A stretch of 64,000 nt of DNA, from positions 3,651,001-3,715,000 of the forward strand of contig NZ_CP149798.1 of NCBI RefSeq assembly GCF_037940415.1, in the 5' to 3' direction. Positions within the stretch are counted from its first letter, which is position 1. Each line of letters opens with the position of its first letter. This stretch comes from Streptomyces sp. f51. Its GTDB lineage: Bacteria > Actinomycetota > Actinomycetes > Streptomycetales > Streptomycetaceae. Under the pieces are notes generated by a model, which made no database searches, was not told the origin of the DNA, and saw only the letters and a list, made by a program, of their open reading frames with translations. Positions 45,020 through 54,863 of the stretch are shown here, piece by piece. The position numbers and the translations under genes are program-made.

Positions 45020-47437
45020 GTGGCCGAGGCGGCAGACTTCCAAGGGACGAGTCCCTCACCTGCCCGCCGGTGGCTCCGGCGCAGCGGTGCACTGCTGGCC
45101 GGGGCGCCGCTGCTGGCCGGGCTGCTCCAGCTGCCCCTGAGCACGCCCTCCCAGGCCGCGGAGAAGGCCTCCGTGGCCGCCGCGGGGTCGTCCGGCCCGG
45201 TGGACGTCCATCTCGACTCACTGAGCCCCAGCGCCCCCACGGACGGCGACACGGTCACGGTCTCGGGCTCGGTCACCAACACGGGCAAGCAGACGGTCAC
45301 GGACGCCCACGTGGGCATCCGCGTGGGCCCGTCCCTGAACACCCGCTCCGCCATCGACACGGCGGCGCGGCGCGGCAGCTTCCAGCCGGGCCTCGACCCG
45401 CTGGAGGTGGGGGGCAAGTACGTCGCGCAGGTCGCCAGGCTCGCCGCCGGCAGCTCGCAGAACTTCAGCATCTCGGTCCCCGTCAAGGAACTCGACCTCG
45501 GCGCCGACGGGGTCTACCAGCTCGGCGTGTCGCTGACCGGCCGGACCACCGCGCAGTCGTGGGACCAGGTCCTGGGCATCAAGCGCACGTTCCTGCCCTG
45601 GCAGCCCGACGCGGCGGACACGAAGACGAAGACGACCTACCTCTGGCCGCTCATCTCCACCGCCCACCTCACGGCGGAGACCGGTTCCGACGCGCAGCAG
45701 ACGCCCGTCTTCAAGAACGACGACCTGGCCAAGGAGATCTCCCCGGGCGGACGCCTGGACCAGATGTTGTCGCTGGGCAGCCAGCTCGACGTCACCTGGG
45801 TCCTCGACCCGGACCTGCTGGCCTCCGTCGACTTCATGCGGGGCGGCTACCGGGTCCAGCAGGAAAACGGCACGACCGTCGCCGGCAGGAACCAGGCGGT
45901 GGCCAATGCCTGGCTCGACAAGCTGGAGAAGACGGTCCACGGCCAGAGCGTCGTCGCCCTCCCCTTCGCCGATCCCGACCTCGCGTCGCTCGCCCACCAC
46001 GGCAAGGACGTCACCGGTTCCCTGAGTCACCTCAAGGACGCGACCGATGTGGCGGCCGGCACGGTGGAGACGATCGTCCATGTGAAGCCGAACACGGAGT
46101 TCGCCTGGCCCGCGGACGGCGCGGTGGACCCGTCGATCGTCAAGGTGGCCACGTCGGCCGGCGCCGACAAGGTGATCGCCCGCAGCGACAGCCTGCGCGA
46201 GACGGGCGGACTGTCCTACACGCCGAGTGCCGCCCGCCCCATCGGCGGCGGAACCACCGCGGTGGTCGCGGACGAGCGGCTGTCGACCGCGTTCCAGGGC
46301 GACATGATGAAGGCGGACGACTCCACGCTCGCCGTCCAGAAGTTCCTCGCGCAGAGCCTGATGATCAATCTTCAGGAGTCGAAGAACGAGCGCAGCATCG
46401 TCGTCGCTCCGCAGCGGATGCCCACGGCGAGCCAGGCGCAGTCCATGGCCGAGGGCCTGCGCGCGCTCCAGCAGGGGAACTGGTCGCAGTCCCAGACACT
46501 GATCGAGGCCGCCAAGGCCAAGCCGGACCCCGGCGCCACCACGAAGGTGCCGCCCGCGTCCGCGTACCCCTCGTCGCTGCGCCACCGGGAACTTCCGCGC
46601 TCGGCGTTCGAGAGGATCCAGGCGACCCAGGCCAAGCTCGACAAGTTCCGGATGATCCTGAGCGACGAGGCCCGGGTGGTCACGCCCTTCGGACGCGCCA
46701 TAGACCGCGGGATGTCGTCGTCCTGGCGCGGCCGGGCCGGTGAGGCGGCGGACTTCCGGCAGGGCGTGGAGACGTACCTCGACGGACTGACGGGCCTGGT
46801 CCATCTCATCCAGAAGTCGGACGCCAAGCTCTCCGGGCGCAGCGCGACGATCCCCGTGACCGTCCAGAACAACCTCGTGCAGGGCGTCGGCCATCTGGTG
46901 CTGCGCCTCACCTCGCAGCAGCCCACCCGACTCAAGATCGGCAACGGCCCGTACGACGAGCGGACGATCCAGGTCGCGGGCGAGCACAGCCAGTCGGTCA
47001 AGTTCACGACGTCCACCCAGGCCAACGGCCCGGTGCAGGTCGTCGCCCAGCTCTACACGGAGGACGGGCAGCCGTACGGCGACCCGGTTCCCTTCGAGGT
47101 GAAGGTCACCGAGATCACCTCCACCGTGATGCTCGTCATCGGCGGCGGCGTCCTTCTTCTCGTCCTCGCCGGTTTCCGGATGTACACGCAGCGTAAGCGC
47201 GCCGCGGCCCGGCAGGCCGAGGAGGACACGGAGAACGGTCCCGAGGCAGGGGGTGGGAGCGCGGACACGGAAGGCACCGTGGACACTGACTCCACCGACG
47301 ACTCCGCGGCCGGATCCGAACGGGCTTCCGACCAGGGGTCCGGGGCAGACGACCCGGAGCAGCCGAGTGACCCGACACCGGACACCGCACCGGAAAGCGC
47401 CGACCCTTCGGACACGGGTGAGAGAGTGGACCGTTGA
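45020..47437 (+). CDS. DUF6049-family secreted/anchored protein
   Basis: 805 residues. A signal peptide (LLAGAPLLAGLLQLPLSTPS, cut near QAA) leads to a CARDB-like beta domain (VDVHLDSLSPSAPTDGDTVT) and a large central region. One C-terminal membrane anchor (STVMLVIGGGVLLLVLAGFR) is followed by an Asp/Ser/Glu-rich cytoplasmic tail of about 80 residues. The protein would face the wall. It lies directly before murJ (46-bp gap) and is conserved there in actinobacteria, suggesting a part in lipid II export or cell wall assembly; no activity is known. Confidence 0.83.
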   Translation: MAEAADFQGTSPSPARRWLRRSGALLAGAPLLAGLLQLPLSTPSQAAEKASVAAAGSSGPVDVHLDSLSPSAPTDGDTVTVSGSVTNTGKQTVTDAHVGIRVGPSLNTRSAIDTAARRGSFQPGLDPLEVGGKYVAQVARLAAGSSQNFSISVPVKELDLGADGVYQLGVSLTGRTTAQSWDQVLGIKRTFLPWQPDAADTKTKTTYLWPLISTAHLTAETGSDAQQTPVFKNDDLAKEISPGGRLDQMLSLGSQLDVTWVLDPDLLASVDFMRGGYRVQQENGTTVAGRNQAVANAWLDKLEKTVHGQSVVALPFADPDLASLAHHGKDVTGSLSHLKDATDVAAGTVETIVHVKPNTEFAWPADGAVDPSIVKVATSAGADKVIARSDSLRETGGLSYTPSAARPIGGGTTAVVADERLSTAFQGDMMKADDSTLAVQKFLAQSLMINLQESKNERSIVVAPQRMPTASQAQSMAEGLRALQQGNWSQSQTLIEAAKAKPDPGATTKVPPASAYPSSLRHRELPRSAFERIQATQAKLDKFRMILSDEARVVTPFGRAIDRGMSSSWRGRAGEAADFRQGVETYLDGLTGLVHLIQKSDAKLSGRSATIPVTVQNNLVQGVGHLVLRLTSQQPTRLKIGNGPYDERTIQVAGEHSQSVKFTTSTQANGPVQVVAQLYTEDGQPYGDPVPFEVKVTEITSTVMLVIGGGVLLLVLAGFRMYTQRKRAAARQAEEDTENGPEAGGGSADTEGTVDTDSTDDSAAGSERASDQGSGADDPEQPSDPTPDTAPESADPSDTGERVDR

Positions 47438-47483
47438 GCGATGTCGTGGCCGGTGGGCCCGGGGACGATGAGGTGGGGTAACC

Positions 47484-49727
47484 ATGAACGCGCCGTACGA
47501 CGGTGACCGCGGCCAGGGCGCGGGATCCTCGGGCTACCCCGAGGACCACCCGGGCCGTGACGCGGGCCGCTCCGGCCACCCCGAGGGCACGCCGGAGGCC
47601 GCTCCGATGCCCCAGGGGTCTCCCGCGGACATGTACCTCCAGGACGCCTACGACCAGGATCCGTACCGCGCTCAGGACCTCTCGGCCCAGGACCCGGTGG
47701 CCGAGGCGTTCTACGACCGTGCCGCGCACCCTCCGCCGGCGCCCGGAACGTACGCCCCCCAGCAGCCGCTGTACGCGCAGCCGCCCGCTTCGCAGTACGC
47801 GCCCGACCCCCGGCTTTGGGCCCAGACCCCGCCTCCGGAGCCGTCGGGACCGACGCGGCACCTGCCGTACGGCGACGACGCCCGGACCACCCAGTACGTG
47901 GGGGTGGACGATCTGGTGACCCAGGCCGGGGAGGAACAGCATGAGCCCGACGCCTTCGCTCATCTCTTCCGCGACCAGCAGCAGGGCGGCGTCCGTCACG
48001 CCTACGCCTCTTCCGGCCCCGCCGCGGTCCCCGCGCCCGCCCCGGAGCCGGCTCCGGCCGCCGTCCAGCCGCCCGCTGCCGCTCAGGCGAAGTCCGGCGG
48101 CCGTGCCTCCGGCTTGCTGAAGTCGAGCGCCGTGATGGCGGCGGGCACGCTGGTGTCCCGTCTCACCGGCTTCGTACGGACCATGATCATCACCGCGGCT
48201 CTGGGTGCCGCGACGCTCGGTGACGCCTGGACCGTCGCGTACACCCTGCCGACGATGATCTACATCCTGACCGTCGGCGGCGGTCTCAACTCGGTCTTCG
48301 TGCCCCAGCTGGTGCGCTCCATGAAGGAGGACGACGACGGGGGCGAGGCCTACGCCAACCGCCTCCTGACGCTCGTCATGGTCGCCCTCGGTGTGATCGT
48401 CACCGCCGCGGTCTTCATCGCGCCGCTGCTGATCCAGCTGATGTCGAACTCCATCGCGAGCGACCCGGCGTCCAACAACGTGGCCGTCACCTTCGCCCGG
48501 TACTGCCTGCCCACGATCTTCTTCATGGGCGTCCACGTGGTGATGGGCCAGATCCTCAACGCCCGCGGCAAGTTCGGCGCGATGATGTGGACCCCGGTCC
48601 TGAACAACATCGTCATGATCTTCACCTTCGGCATGTTCCTGTGGGTCTACGGAACCTCCCGGCACTCCGGCATGACGGTGAACAACATCCCGCCGGACGG
48701 CCTCCGCCTCCTCGGCATCGGCACGCTGCTCGGCCTGGTCGTGCAGGCCACGGCGATGGTGCCGTATCTGCGCGAGGCCGGTTTCCGGTTCCGTCCGCGC
48801 TTCGACTGGCGGGGCCACGGCCTCGGCAAGGCCGTCAAGCTCGCCAAGTGGACCGTGCTCTTCGTCCTCGCCAACCAGGCCGGCGTCCTCGTCGTCACCC
48901 AGCTGGCCACTGCCGCGGGCAAGGCCTCGGGCAAGGACGGGGCGGGCATCCTGGCCTACGCCAACGCCCAGCTGATCTGGGGCATGCCGCAGGCCATCAT
49001 CACGGTCTCCGTCATGGCGGCCATGCTGCCGCGGATCTCGCGAGCGGCCCACGACGGTGACCCGGGCGCCGTCCGGGACGACATCTCGCAGGGTCTGCGG
49101 ACCTCGGCGGTCGCGATCGTCCCGGTGGCCTTCATGTTCGTCGCCCTGGGCATCCCCATGTGCACCCTGCTCTTCGGCTCCAGCGGCATCGCCGCCGCCG
49201 AGTCCCAGGGCTACGTCCTCATGGCCTTCGCCCTCGGCCTGATCCCGTTCTCGGTGCAGTACGTGGTCCTGCGTGGCTTCTACGCCTACGAGGACACCCG
49301 CACCCCCTTCTACAACACGGTCATCGTGGCCGGCGTCAACGCGGCCGCCTCGGCCATCTGTTACGTGATCCTGCCCGCGCAGTGGGCGGTCGTCGGCATG
49401 GCCGGCGCCTACGGACTCGCGTACGCGGTCGGCGTCGGAGTGGCCTGGCAGCGGCTGCGCAAGCGGCTCGGCGGCGATCTGGACGGCGACCGCGTGCTGC
49501 GCACCTACGCGCGCCTGTGCCTGGCCTCCGTCCCTGGCGCCGTGGTGGGCGGCGCCGTAGGCTTCGCGATCACCCGTGTACTCGGGCACGGCGTGATCGG
49601 TTCGATCGCGGCGCTCGTCATCGGATCGATCGCCCTGCTCGGAGTCTTCTACGTCGCCGCGCGCAAGATGCGCATCGAAGAACTCAACTCAATGGTCGGG
49701 ATGGTCCGCGGGCGTCTGGGGCGCTGA
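47484..49727 (+). CDS. murJ: Lipid II flippase MurJ
   Basis: 747 residues. About 210 N-terminal residues are a Pro/Ala/Gln-rich cytoplasmic region, then come fourteen membrane spans of the MviN/MurJ family beginning AAGTLVSRLTGFVRTMIITA. Family marks are GGGLNSVFVPQLV and AVLRGFYAYEDTRTPFYNTV-like VLRGFYAYEDTRTPFYNTV. It moves lipid-linked peptidoglycan precursor across the membrane. The ATG at 47484 has a GAGGTGGGG ribosome site. The next gene encodes a pseudokinase that is fused to MurJ in mycobacteria. Confidence 0.94.
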   Translation: MNAPYDGDRGQGAGSSGYPEDHPGRDAGRSGHPEGTPEAAPMPQGSPADMYLQDAYDQDPYRAQDLSAQDPVAEAFYDRAAHPPPAPGTYAPQQPLYAQPPASQYAPDPRLWAQTPPPEPSGPTRHLPYGDDARTTQYVGVDDLVTQAGEEQHEPDAFAHLFRDQQQGGVRHAYASSGPAAVPAPAPEPAPAAVQPPAAAQAKSGGRASGLLKSSAVMAAGTLVSRLTGFVRTMIITAALGAATLGDAWTVAYTLPTMIYILTVGGGLNSVFVPQLVRSMKEDDDGGEAYANRLLTLVMVALGVIVTAAVFIAPLLIQLMSNSIASDPASNNVAVTFARYCLPTIFFMGVHVVMGQILNARGKFGAMMWTPVLNNIVMIFTFGMFLWVYGTSRHSGMTVNNIPPDGLRLLGIGTLLGLVVQATAMVPYLREAGFRFRPRFDWRGHGLGKAVKLAKWTVLFVLANQAGVLVVTQLATAAGKASGKDGAGILAYANAQLIWGMPQAIITVSVMAAMLPRISRAAHDGDPGAVRDDISQGLRTSAVAIVPVAFMFVALGIPMCTLLFGSSGIAAAESQGYVLMAFALGLIPFSVQYVVLRGFYAYEDTRTPFYNTVIVAGVNAAASAICYVILPAQWAVVGMAGAYGLAYAVGVGVAWQRLRKRLGGDLDGDRVLRTYARLCLASVPGAVVGGAVGFAITRVLGHGVIGSIAALVIGSIALLGVFYVAARKMRIEELNSMVGMVRGRLGR

Positions 49728-49845
49728 GGCGGGGGTACGCGCACAACCATCGTCCGTCGCCGTGTGTCGTGCATAGCGCCGGACTGTGGGCACAATTGGT
49801 TTCTGCGTCGGACAGCGCGCAATGGATGGGGAGGCAGGGACGACG

Positions 49846-51564
49846 GTGGCGGAACGGAGCACGGCTGCCGTCGACGTGGCAGACAACAGCGGTGACGAAC
49901 CGCTGACCGCCAAGGCGGACCAAACCACGTCCGACGGGGTGACCCTCAACGGGGAGCGGGACACGGACAGCGAAGAGGCACAGGGGAGCGGCGGGACCGA
50001 AGGTCCCGGGAAGGCCTCACCGCCCGAACTGCACAGTGGTCACAAACTCGCCAGGCGCTATCGCCTCGAAGAGTGCGTCACCCGACTGGACGGTTTCAGC
50101 AGTTGGCGCGCGATGGACGAGAAACTCCGCCGTGCCGTCGGGGTGCATCTGCTGCCCGCCGATCATCCGCGTGCCCGCTCGGTACTGGCGGCGGCCCGGT
50201 CCTCCGCCCTGCTGGGCGATCCCCGGTTCGTCCAGGTGCTGGACGCGGTCGAGGAGAACGACCTCGTCTACGTGGTGCACGAGTGGCTGCCGGACGCCAC
50301 GGAACTCACCGCCCTCCTCGCCTCGGGTCCTCTTGAGGTGCACGAGGCCTACCAGATGGTCAGCCAGGTGTCGGGGGCCATGGCCGCCGCGCACCGCGAG
50401 GGCCTCGCGCATCTCAAGCTGACCCCGGGCGCCGTGCTGCGCACGTCGACCGGTCAGTGGCGCATCCGCGGGCTCGCCGTGAACGCCGCACTGCGCGGGA
50501 TCAGTTCGGACACCCCGCAGCGCACCGACACGGAAGCCATCGGCGCACTCCTGTACGCCGCCCTGACCCAGCGCTGGCCGTACGAGAACGACGCGTACGG
50601 CCTGTCGGGGCTGCCCAAGGGCGTCGGCCTCATCGCACCCGACCAGGTGCGCGCCGGGGTCCACCGGGGCCTGTCGGAGCTCGCCATGCGCGCGCTCGCC
50701 AACGACGGCGCGACCGCCTCCCGCCACGAGTCCCCGTGCACCACGCCGGAGGAGCTGGTGAAGGCGATCGGCGAGATGCCCCGCATCCGCCCGCCGGAGC
50801 CGGCGTTCACCGCGCCGCCCGAGTACCAGCGCACGACGTACCAGCAGGGCACGTACGGCCGCCAGGCGCCGCGTCCTGGTGTCACCCAGCCCTTGCCGAC
50901 CCCGCCGCCCCCGCTTCAGAGCCGGACCGGCACCGCCCTGAAGTGGGCCGTCTCGGCCCTCCTCATCGCCGCACTGGGCCTGGGCAGCTGGCAGCTCGCG
51001 GACGCGCTGATGGACCACGACAAGCCCGACGACACCAAGAAGACCCAGACGACGGACGGCAACGAAAAGGGCGGCGCCAAGACGACGCCGCTCAAGCCGA
51101 TCACGATCAAAAGGGCGCAGGAGTACGTCGCGAAGGGCGACCCCCAGGCACCCCAGGACGTGGGCAACACCTTCGACAACGACAGCTCCACGTACTGGCG
51201 GAGCCGGAGCTTCCTGGACGGCCCGGAGATGAAGCCGGCCTTCAAGCCCGGCGTCGGCATCGTCTACGACTTCGGTTCGAAGCAGACCGTCTCGGCGGCT
51301 TCGATAGGACTCCGCTACGTCGGTGACCACACCACGATCACCCTGTACGCGACGGACTCCACCAGCTCCACGACTCCGGTGGACTCGATGACGAAGATCG
51401 GGACCATCACGACGACAGGCACGTCGGCGAAGGTCACGATCACCAAGAAGGTGCCGACTCAGTACATGCTGCTCTGGATCACCGCGATGCCCTACGCGTC
51501 CGGCGATCAGTACAGCGGCGCCGGCTACAAGCAGGGCATCACGGATGTGAAGTTCACCGGCTGA
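49846..51564 (+). CDS. Membrane-anchored pseudokinase (MviN-associated kinase-like protein)
   Basis: About 572 residues. After a polar N-terminus, a protein-kinase-like domain spans about residues 63-330: HSGHKLARRYRLEECVTRLD opens it, but the beta3 lysine region reads VGVHLL, HRD is replaced by LAHLKLTPGAV and DFG by IRGLAV. Hence no catalysis is expected. A membrane span near 365-390 leads to an outward discoidin-like domain (VGNTFDNDSSTYWRSRSF, VYDFGSKQTVSAASIGLRYV). In M. tuberculosis the same parts are joined to MviN and, when phosphorylated, bind FhaA. The GTG at 49846 has an AGGGA ribosome site; ATG 49822 and GTG 49786 are alternatives. Confidence 0.87.
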   Translation: MAERSTAAVDVADNSGDEPLTAKADQTTSDGVTLNGERDTDSEEAQGSGGTEGPGKASPPELHSGHKLARRYRLEECVTRLDGFSSWRAMDEKLRRAVGVHLLPADHPRARSVLAAARSSALLGDPRFVQVLDAVEENDLVYVVHEWLPDATELTALLASGPLEVHEAYQMVSQVSGAMAAAHREGLAHLKLTPGAVLRTSTGQWRIRGLAVNAALRGISSDTPQRTDTEAIGALLYAALTQRWPYENDAYGLSGLPKGVGLIAPDQVRAGVHRGLSELAMRALANDGATASRHESPCTTPEELVKAIGEMPRIRPPEPAFTAPPEYQRTTYQQGTYGRQAPRPGVTQPLPTPPPPLQSRTGTALKWAVSALLIAALGLGSWQLADALMDHDKPDDTKKTQTTDGNEKGGAKTTPLKPITIKRAQEYVAKGDPQAPQDVGNTFDNDSSTYWRSRSFLDGPEMKPAFKPGVGIVYDFGSKQTVSAASIGLRYVGDHTTITLYATDSTSSTTPVDSMTKIGTITTTGTSAKVTITKKVPTQYMLLWITAMPYASGDQYSGAGYKQGITDVKFTG

Positions 51565-51592
51565 CGCCCGTCGACGGAGGGGAGGGGGTTCG

Positions 51593-52324
51593 ATGGCCGA
51601 TGAGACCGCATGCGGCGAAACAAGCGATCAGGACCTCCTCGCCCGCCATGTCGAGGGCGATCCGGAAGCCTTCGGTGAGCTTGTACGGCGCCATCGCGAC
51701 CGTCTGTGGGCGGTGGCCCTCCGGACGCTGGGAGACCGCGAGGAGGCCGCTGACGCGGTCCAGGACGCCCTTGTCTCCGCCTACCGGGCCGCCCACACCT
51801 TCCGGGGCCAGTCGGCCGTCACGACCTGGCTGCACCGCATCACGGTGAACGCCTGCCTGGACCGAGCCCGCAAGGCGGCCTCCAGGAAGACGTCTCCCGT
51901 CGACGACACCAAGCGCCTGGAGCAGCTCCTCGAACCCCACGAGTCCGCCGCCGCGCCGGCCGAGCGCAAGGACCTCCACCGTGAGCTCATCGGCGCGCTC
52001 GGCACCCTCCCCGCGGACCAGCGCGCCGCCCTCGTCCTGGTGGACATGCAGGGCTACCCCGTGGCCGAGGCCGCCCGGATCCTCGATGTCCCGACCGGCA
52101 CGGTGAAGAGCCGCTGCGCGCGCGGCAGAGCCAGACTGCTTCCCCTGCTCGCCCATCTCCGACCGGAGAAGCCGGGTGACAAGAAGACGAAGAAGGCGGG
52201 CGACGGACGGAACCGGACGCAGGGGACATCCGTCCCACCCGCAGCGGGACCCCACGCGTCGGGTCCCCGCGACCCAGGGCCAAGCGATTCAGCTGCTGTG
52301 AAGGGCGGAGGTGGGCGGGCGTGA
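51593..52324 (+). CDS. sigM: ECF RNA polymerase sigma factor SigM
   Basis: 243 residues. Region 2 (LLARHVEGDPEAFGELVRRH, ADAVQDALVSAYRAAHTFRG) and region 4 (LPADQRAALVLVDMQGYPVA, VPTGTVKSRCARGRARL) are clear; a polar tail of 50 residues follows. Its position between murJ/pseudokinase and trxB matches SigM of M. tuberculosis, hence the symbol; a different S. coelicolor sigma factor has also been called sigma-M. It overlaps the anti-sigma gene by 4 bp (GTGA). Confidence 0.92.
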   Translation: MADETACGETSDQDLLARHVEGDPEAFGELVRRHRDRLWAVALRTLGDREEAADAVQDALVSAYRAAHTFRGQSAVTTWLHRITVNACLDRARKAASRKTSPVDDTKRLEQLLEPHESAAAPAERKDLHRELIGALGTLPADQRAALVLVDMQGYPVAEAARILDVPTGTVKSRCARGRARLLPLLAHLRPEKPGDKKTKKAGDGRNRTQGTSVPPAAGPHASGPRDPGPSDSAAVKGGGGRA

Positions 52325-53232
52325 CATCCACGACGGACAAGGCCGGACACCCGGACGTCGCGGAGATCTCCGACCTCACCGAGGGCCTGCTCTCGCCTTC
52401 CCGCACCGAGGACGTTCGACAGCACCTCGAGGGGTGCACCCTCTGCTCCGACGTGTACGACTCCCTGGAAGAGATCCGCGGTCTTCTCGGCACTCTGCCA
52501 GGGCCCGCCCCCATGCCGGACGATGTCGCCGAACGCATCGATGCCGCTCTTGCCGCGGAAGCCCTGTTGGGTGCCACAGCTCCCGACGAGACGACCGACT
52601 CCGGCGCCGACCGTGCTGCTCATGTTTCACGTGAAACGTCGACCGCCGACGGTCCGTCCGGACATCCTCGTGGAGCCACCGGCCCCGGCCGTTCGCATCG
52701 CGCACGCCGCGGGCGCCGCAGGACGGTCATCCTCACCACCGCCTTGGCGGCCGTGGCTCTGGGGCTGGGCGCGATCCTCGTTCAGTCCCTGGGGGGCGAC
52801 GGCTTCGGCAACAGCGCTCGGACGGCAACCCGGAACGAGTCGGCGGCACAGAGCACCTTCTCCGAGAGGACACTGCACGGTGAGGTCTCCGCCCTCCTCC
52901 CGAAGACCAAGGAGTCCGGTCACGGCTCGGCCAGCGCCAAGCCCTGGGGTGTCCAGTCGCAGGATGCCGGAACCGACTCGGGCGATGTGAAGACCTTGAT
53001 CACCCCCACACCCGCCGTTCCCCAGTGTGTCGAGCAGGGAACCGGGGACCCCGGTGTGCTCCTCGCCGCCAAGGGCGGTTCGTTCCAGGGGAAGCGTGTC
53101 TATCTCCTCGTGGTGTCCGACTCCTCCGACAGGACGAAGGTCACCGCCTACATCGTTGACGCCGCCTGCGAGAAACAGGCGTCGCCGTCACCCGGCAAGC
53201 TGCTCCTGACGCGGTCGTACGCGCGTTCCTGA
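52321..53232 (+). CDS. Anti-sigma factor with zinc-finger motif, partner of SigM
   Basis: 303 residues. The N-terminal ZAS-type motif HX3CX2C is seen in VRQHLEGCTLCSDVYDSL. A membrane span (VILTTALAAVALGLGAILVQ) and an outward C-terminal domain with few cysteines follow. It would hold SigM at the membrane until a signal arrives. The GTG start overlaps sigM. A parS site lies in frame within the linker and encodes HVSRETS. Confidence 0.9.
   Translation: MTSTTDKAGHPDVAEISDLTEGLLSPSRTEDVRQHLEGCTLCSDVYDSLEEIRGLLGTLPGPAPMPDDVAERIDAALAAEALLGATAPDETTDSGADRAAHVSRETSTADGPSGHPRGATGPGRSHRARRGRRRTVILTTALAAVALGLGAILVQSLGGDGFGNSARTATRNESAAQSTFSERTLHGEVSALLPKTKESGHGSASAKPWGVQSQDAGTDSGDVKTLITPTPAVPQCVEQGTGDPGVLLAAKGGSFQGKRVYLLVVSDSSDRTKVTAYIVDAACEKQASPSPGKLLLTRSYARS
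52624..52637. other. parS site (perfect) inside the anti-sigma gene
   Basis: GTTTCACGTGAAAC in the coding frame, read as VSRET. Confidence 0.9.
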
Positions 53233-53384
53233 CGGCACCGGCCGCGGGCTTCCGGCACCTCGGACGGCGAACGTCCCGAACGCCTCAGCCGCACTCCCAG
53301 ACACCTCGCGGCACAGAGCCGTGCCGCCCCGGCATCCCTTGGCATCTCCTTCCGGTATCCAGCACCGTGTGCCCTGCCACAGCG

Positions 53385-53410
53385 GGAATTGAAGCCCCTT
53401 AGGATCCGTT
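53385..53410 (+). promoter_or_regulatory. Sigma-R promoter of trxB-trxA
   Basis: GGAAT (53385-53389), exactly 18 bp, GTT (53408-53410): an exact match to the sigma-R consensus GGAAT-N18-GTT. trxBA of S. coelicolor is a known sigma-R target under disulfide stress. Confidence 0.92.
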
Positions 53411-53480
53411 GGGTGGGGTGAGAGTACTGAGAGATGCTCCCACCGGTACGCAGCAGTCTCCAGAGACGAGGAATCAAGCC

Positions 53481-54440
53481 GTGAGCGACGTCCGTAACGT
53501 GATCATCATCGGGTCTGGGCCCGCCGGCTACACGGCGGCGCTCTACACCGCGCGCGCGTCGCTGAAGCCGCTGGTCTTCGAAGGCGCCGTCACCGCGGGC
53601 GGTGCGCTGATGAACACCACCGAGGTCGAGAACTTCCCCGGCTTCCAGGACGGCATCATGGGCCCGGAGCTCATGGACAACATGCGCGCCCAGGCCGAGC
53701 GCTTCGGCGCCGAGCTGGTCCCGGACGATGTCGTCGCCGTCGACCTGACGGGCGAGATCAAGACCGTCACGGACACGGCCGGCACGGTCCACCGCGCCAA
53801 GGCCGTGATCGTCACGACCGGTTCGCAGCACCGCAAGCTGGGTCTCCCCAACGAGGACACGCTCTCCGGGCGTGGCGTCTCCTGGTGCGCGACGTGTGAC
53901 GGCTTCTTCTTCAAGGACCACGACATCGCCGTGATCGGCGGTGGCGACACCGCGATGGAGGAGGCCACCTTCCTCTCGCGCTTCGCCAAGTCCGTCACCA
54001 TCGTGCACCGCCGGGACAGCCTCCGCGCCTCCAAGGCGATGCAGGAGCGTGCTTTCGCGGACCCGAAGATCAAGTTCGTCTGGGACAGCGAGGTCGCCGA
54101 GATCAAGGGCGACCCGAAGCTGGCCGGTCTGACCCTGCGCAACCTCAAGACCGGCGAGACCTCGGAGCTGCCGGTGACCGGTCTGTTCATCGCGATCGGT
54201 CACGACCCGCGGACCGAGCTCTTCAAGGGCCAGCTCGACCTGGACGGCGAGGGCTACCTGAAGGTCGCCGCGCCGTCGACCCGCACGAACGTGACGGGTG
54301 TCTTCGGCGCCGGTGACGTCGTCGACCACACGTACCGCCAGGCGATCACCGCAGCCGGTACGGGCTGCTCCGCCGCCCTCGACGCCGAGCGCTACCTCGC
54401 CGCCCTCGCGGACAGCGAGACCGCGGCCGCCACCGTCTGA
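53481..54440 (+). CDS. trxB: Thioredoxin reductase
   Basis: 319 residues. FAD-binding [16 protein letters not shown], the redox pair CATC in [11 protein letters not shown] near residue 136, the NADPH-binding [17 protein letters not shown] and [16 protein letters not shown] are all present. It reduces TrxA with NADPH. The GTG at 53481 ([10 protein letters not shown]) has a GAGGAA ribosome site; the frame open from 53409 begins within the promoter. Confidence 0.97.
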   Translation: MSDVRNVIIIGSGPAGYTAALYTARASLKPLVFEGAVTAGGALMNTTEVENFPGFQDGIMGPELMDNMRAQAERFGAELVPDDVVAVDLTGEIKTVTDTAGTVHRAKAVIVTTGSQHRKLGLPNEDTLSGRGVSWCATCDGFFFKDHDIAVIGGGDTAMEEATFLSRFAKSVTIVHRRDSLRASKAMQERAFADPKIKFVWDSEVAEIKGDPKLAGLTLRNLKTGETSELPVTGLFIAIGHDPRTELFKGQLDLDGEGYLKVAAPSTRTNVTGVFGAGDVVDHTYRQAITAAGTGCSAALDAERYLAALADSETAAATV

Positions 54441-54484
54441 TCACCCCCGTCCTCCCACTGCACCAACAGATTAAGGAGCCCGCC

Positions 54485-54817
54485 GTGGCCGGCACCCTCA
54501 AGAACGTGACCGACGCCTCCTTCGACCAGGACGTCCTCAAGAGCGACAAGCCCGTACTGGTCGACTTCTGGGCTGCCTGGTGCGGTCCGTGCCGCCAGAT
54601 CGCCCCGTCGCTCGAGGCGATCGCCGCGGAGCACGGCGACAAGATCGAGATCGTCAAGCTCAACATCGACGAGAACCCGGCGACGGCCGCCAAGTACGGT
54701 GTCATGTCGATCCCGACCCTGAACGTCTACCAGGGCGGCGAGGTCGCCAAGACCATCGTCGGCGCCAAGCCGAAGGCCGCGATCGTGCGCGACCTCGAGG
54801 AATTCATCGCCGAGTAA
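54485..54817 (+). CDS. trxA: Thioredoxin
   Basis: 110 residues with the active site WCGPC near residues 29-33 and the cis-proline segment YGVMSIPTLNVYQGGEV. It is 44 bp downstream of trxB in the same operon and reduces protein disulfides in the cytoplasm. The GTG at 54485 follows AAGGAGCC. Confidence 0.97.
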   Translation: MAGTLKNVTDASFDQDVLKSDKPVLVDFWAAWCGPCRQIAPSLEAIAAEHGDKIEIVKLNIDENPATAAKYGVMSIPTLNVYQGGEVAKTIVGAKPKAAIVRDLEEFIAE

Positions 54818-54845
54818 GTCGTCGGCGGCCGCACACGCGGCGTGT

Positions 54846-54859
54846 GTTTCACGTGAAAC
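54846..54859. other. parS site (perfect)
   Basis: GTTTCACGTGAAAC; symmetry extends to 54843-54862. It lies 28 bp after trxA and 4 bp before the terminator stem. Confidence 0.9.
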
Positions 54860-54863
54860 ACAG

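Noticed and set aside
45218-49589. Minus-strand frames of 755 and 817 codons opposite DUF6049 and murJ
   Set aside because: No motifs, no ribosome sites, and His/Asp/Gly/Arg-rich composition; they mirror the third-position G+C bias of the real genes.
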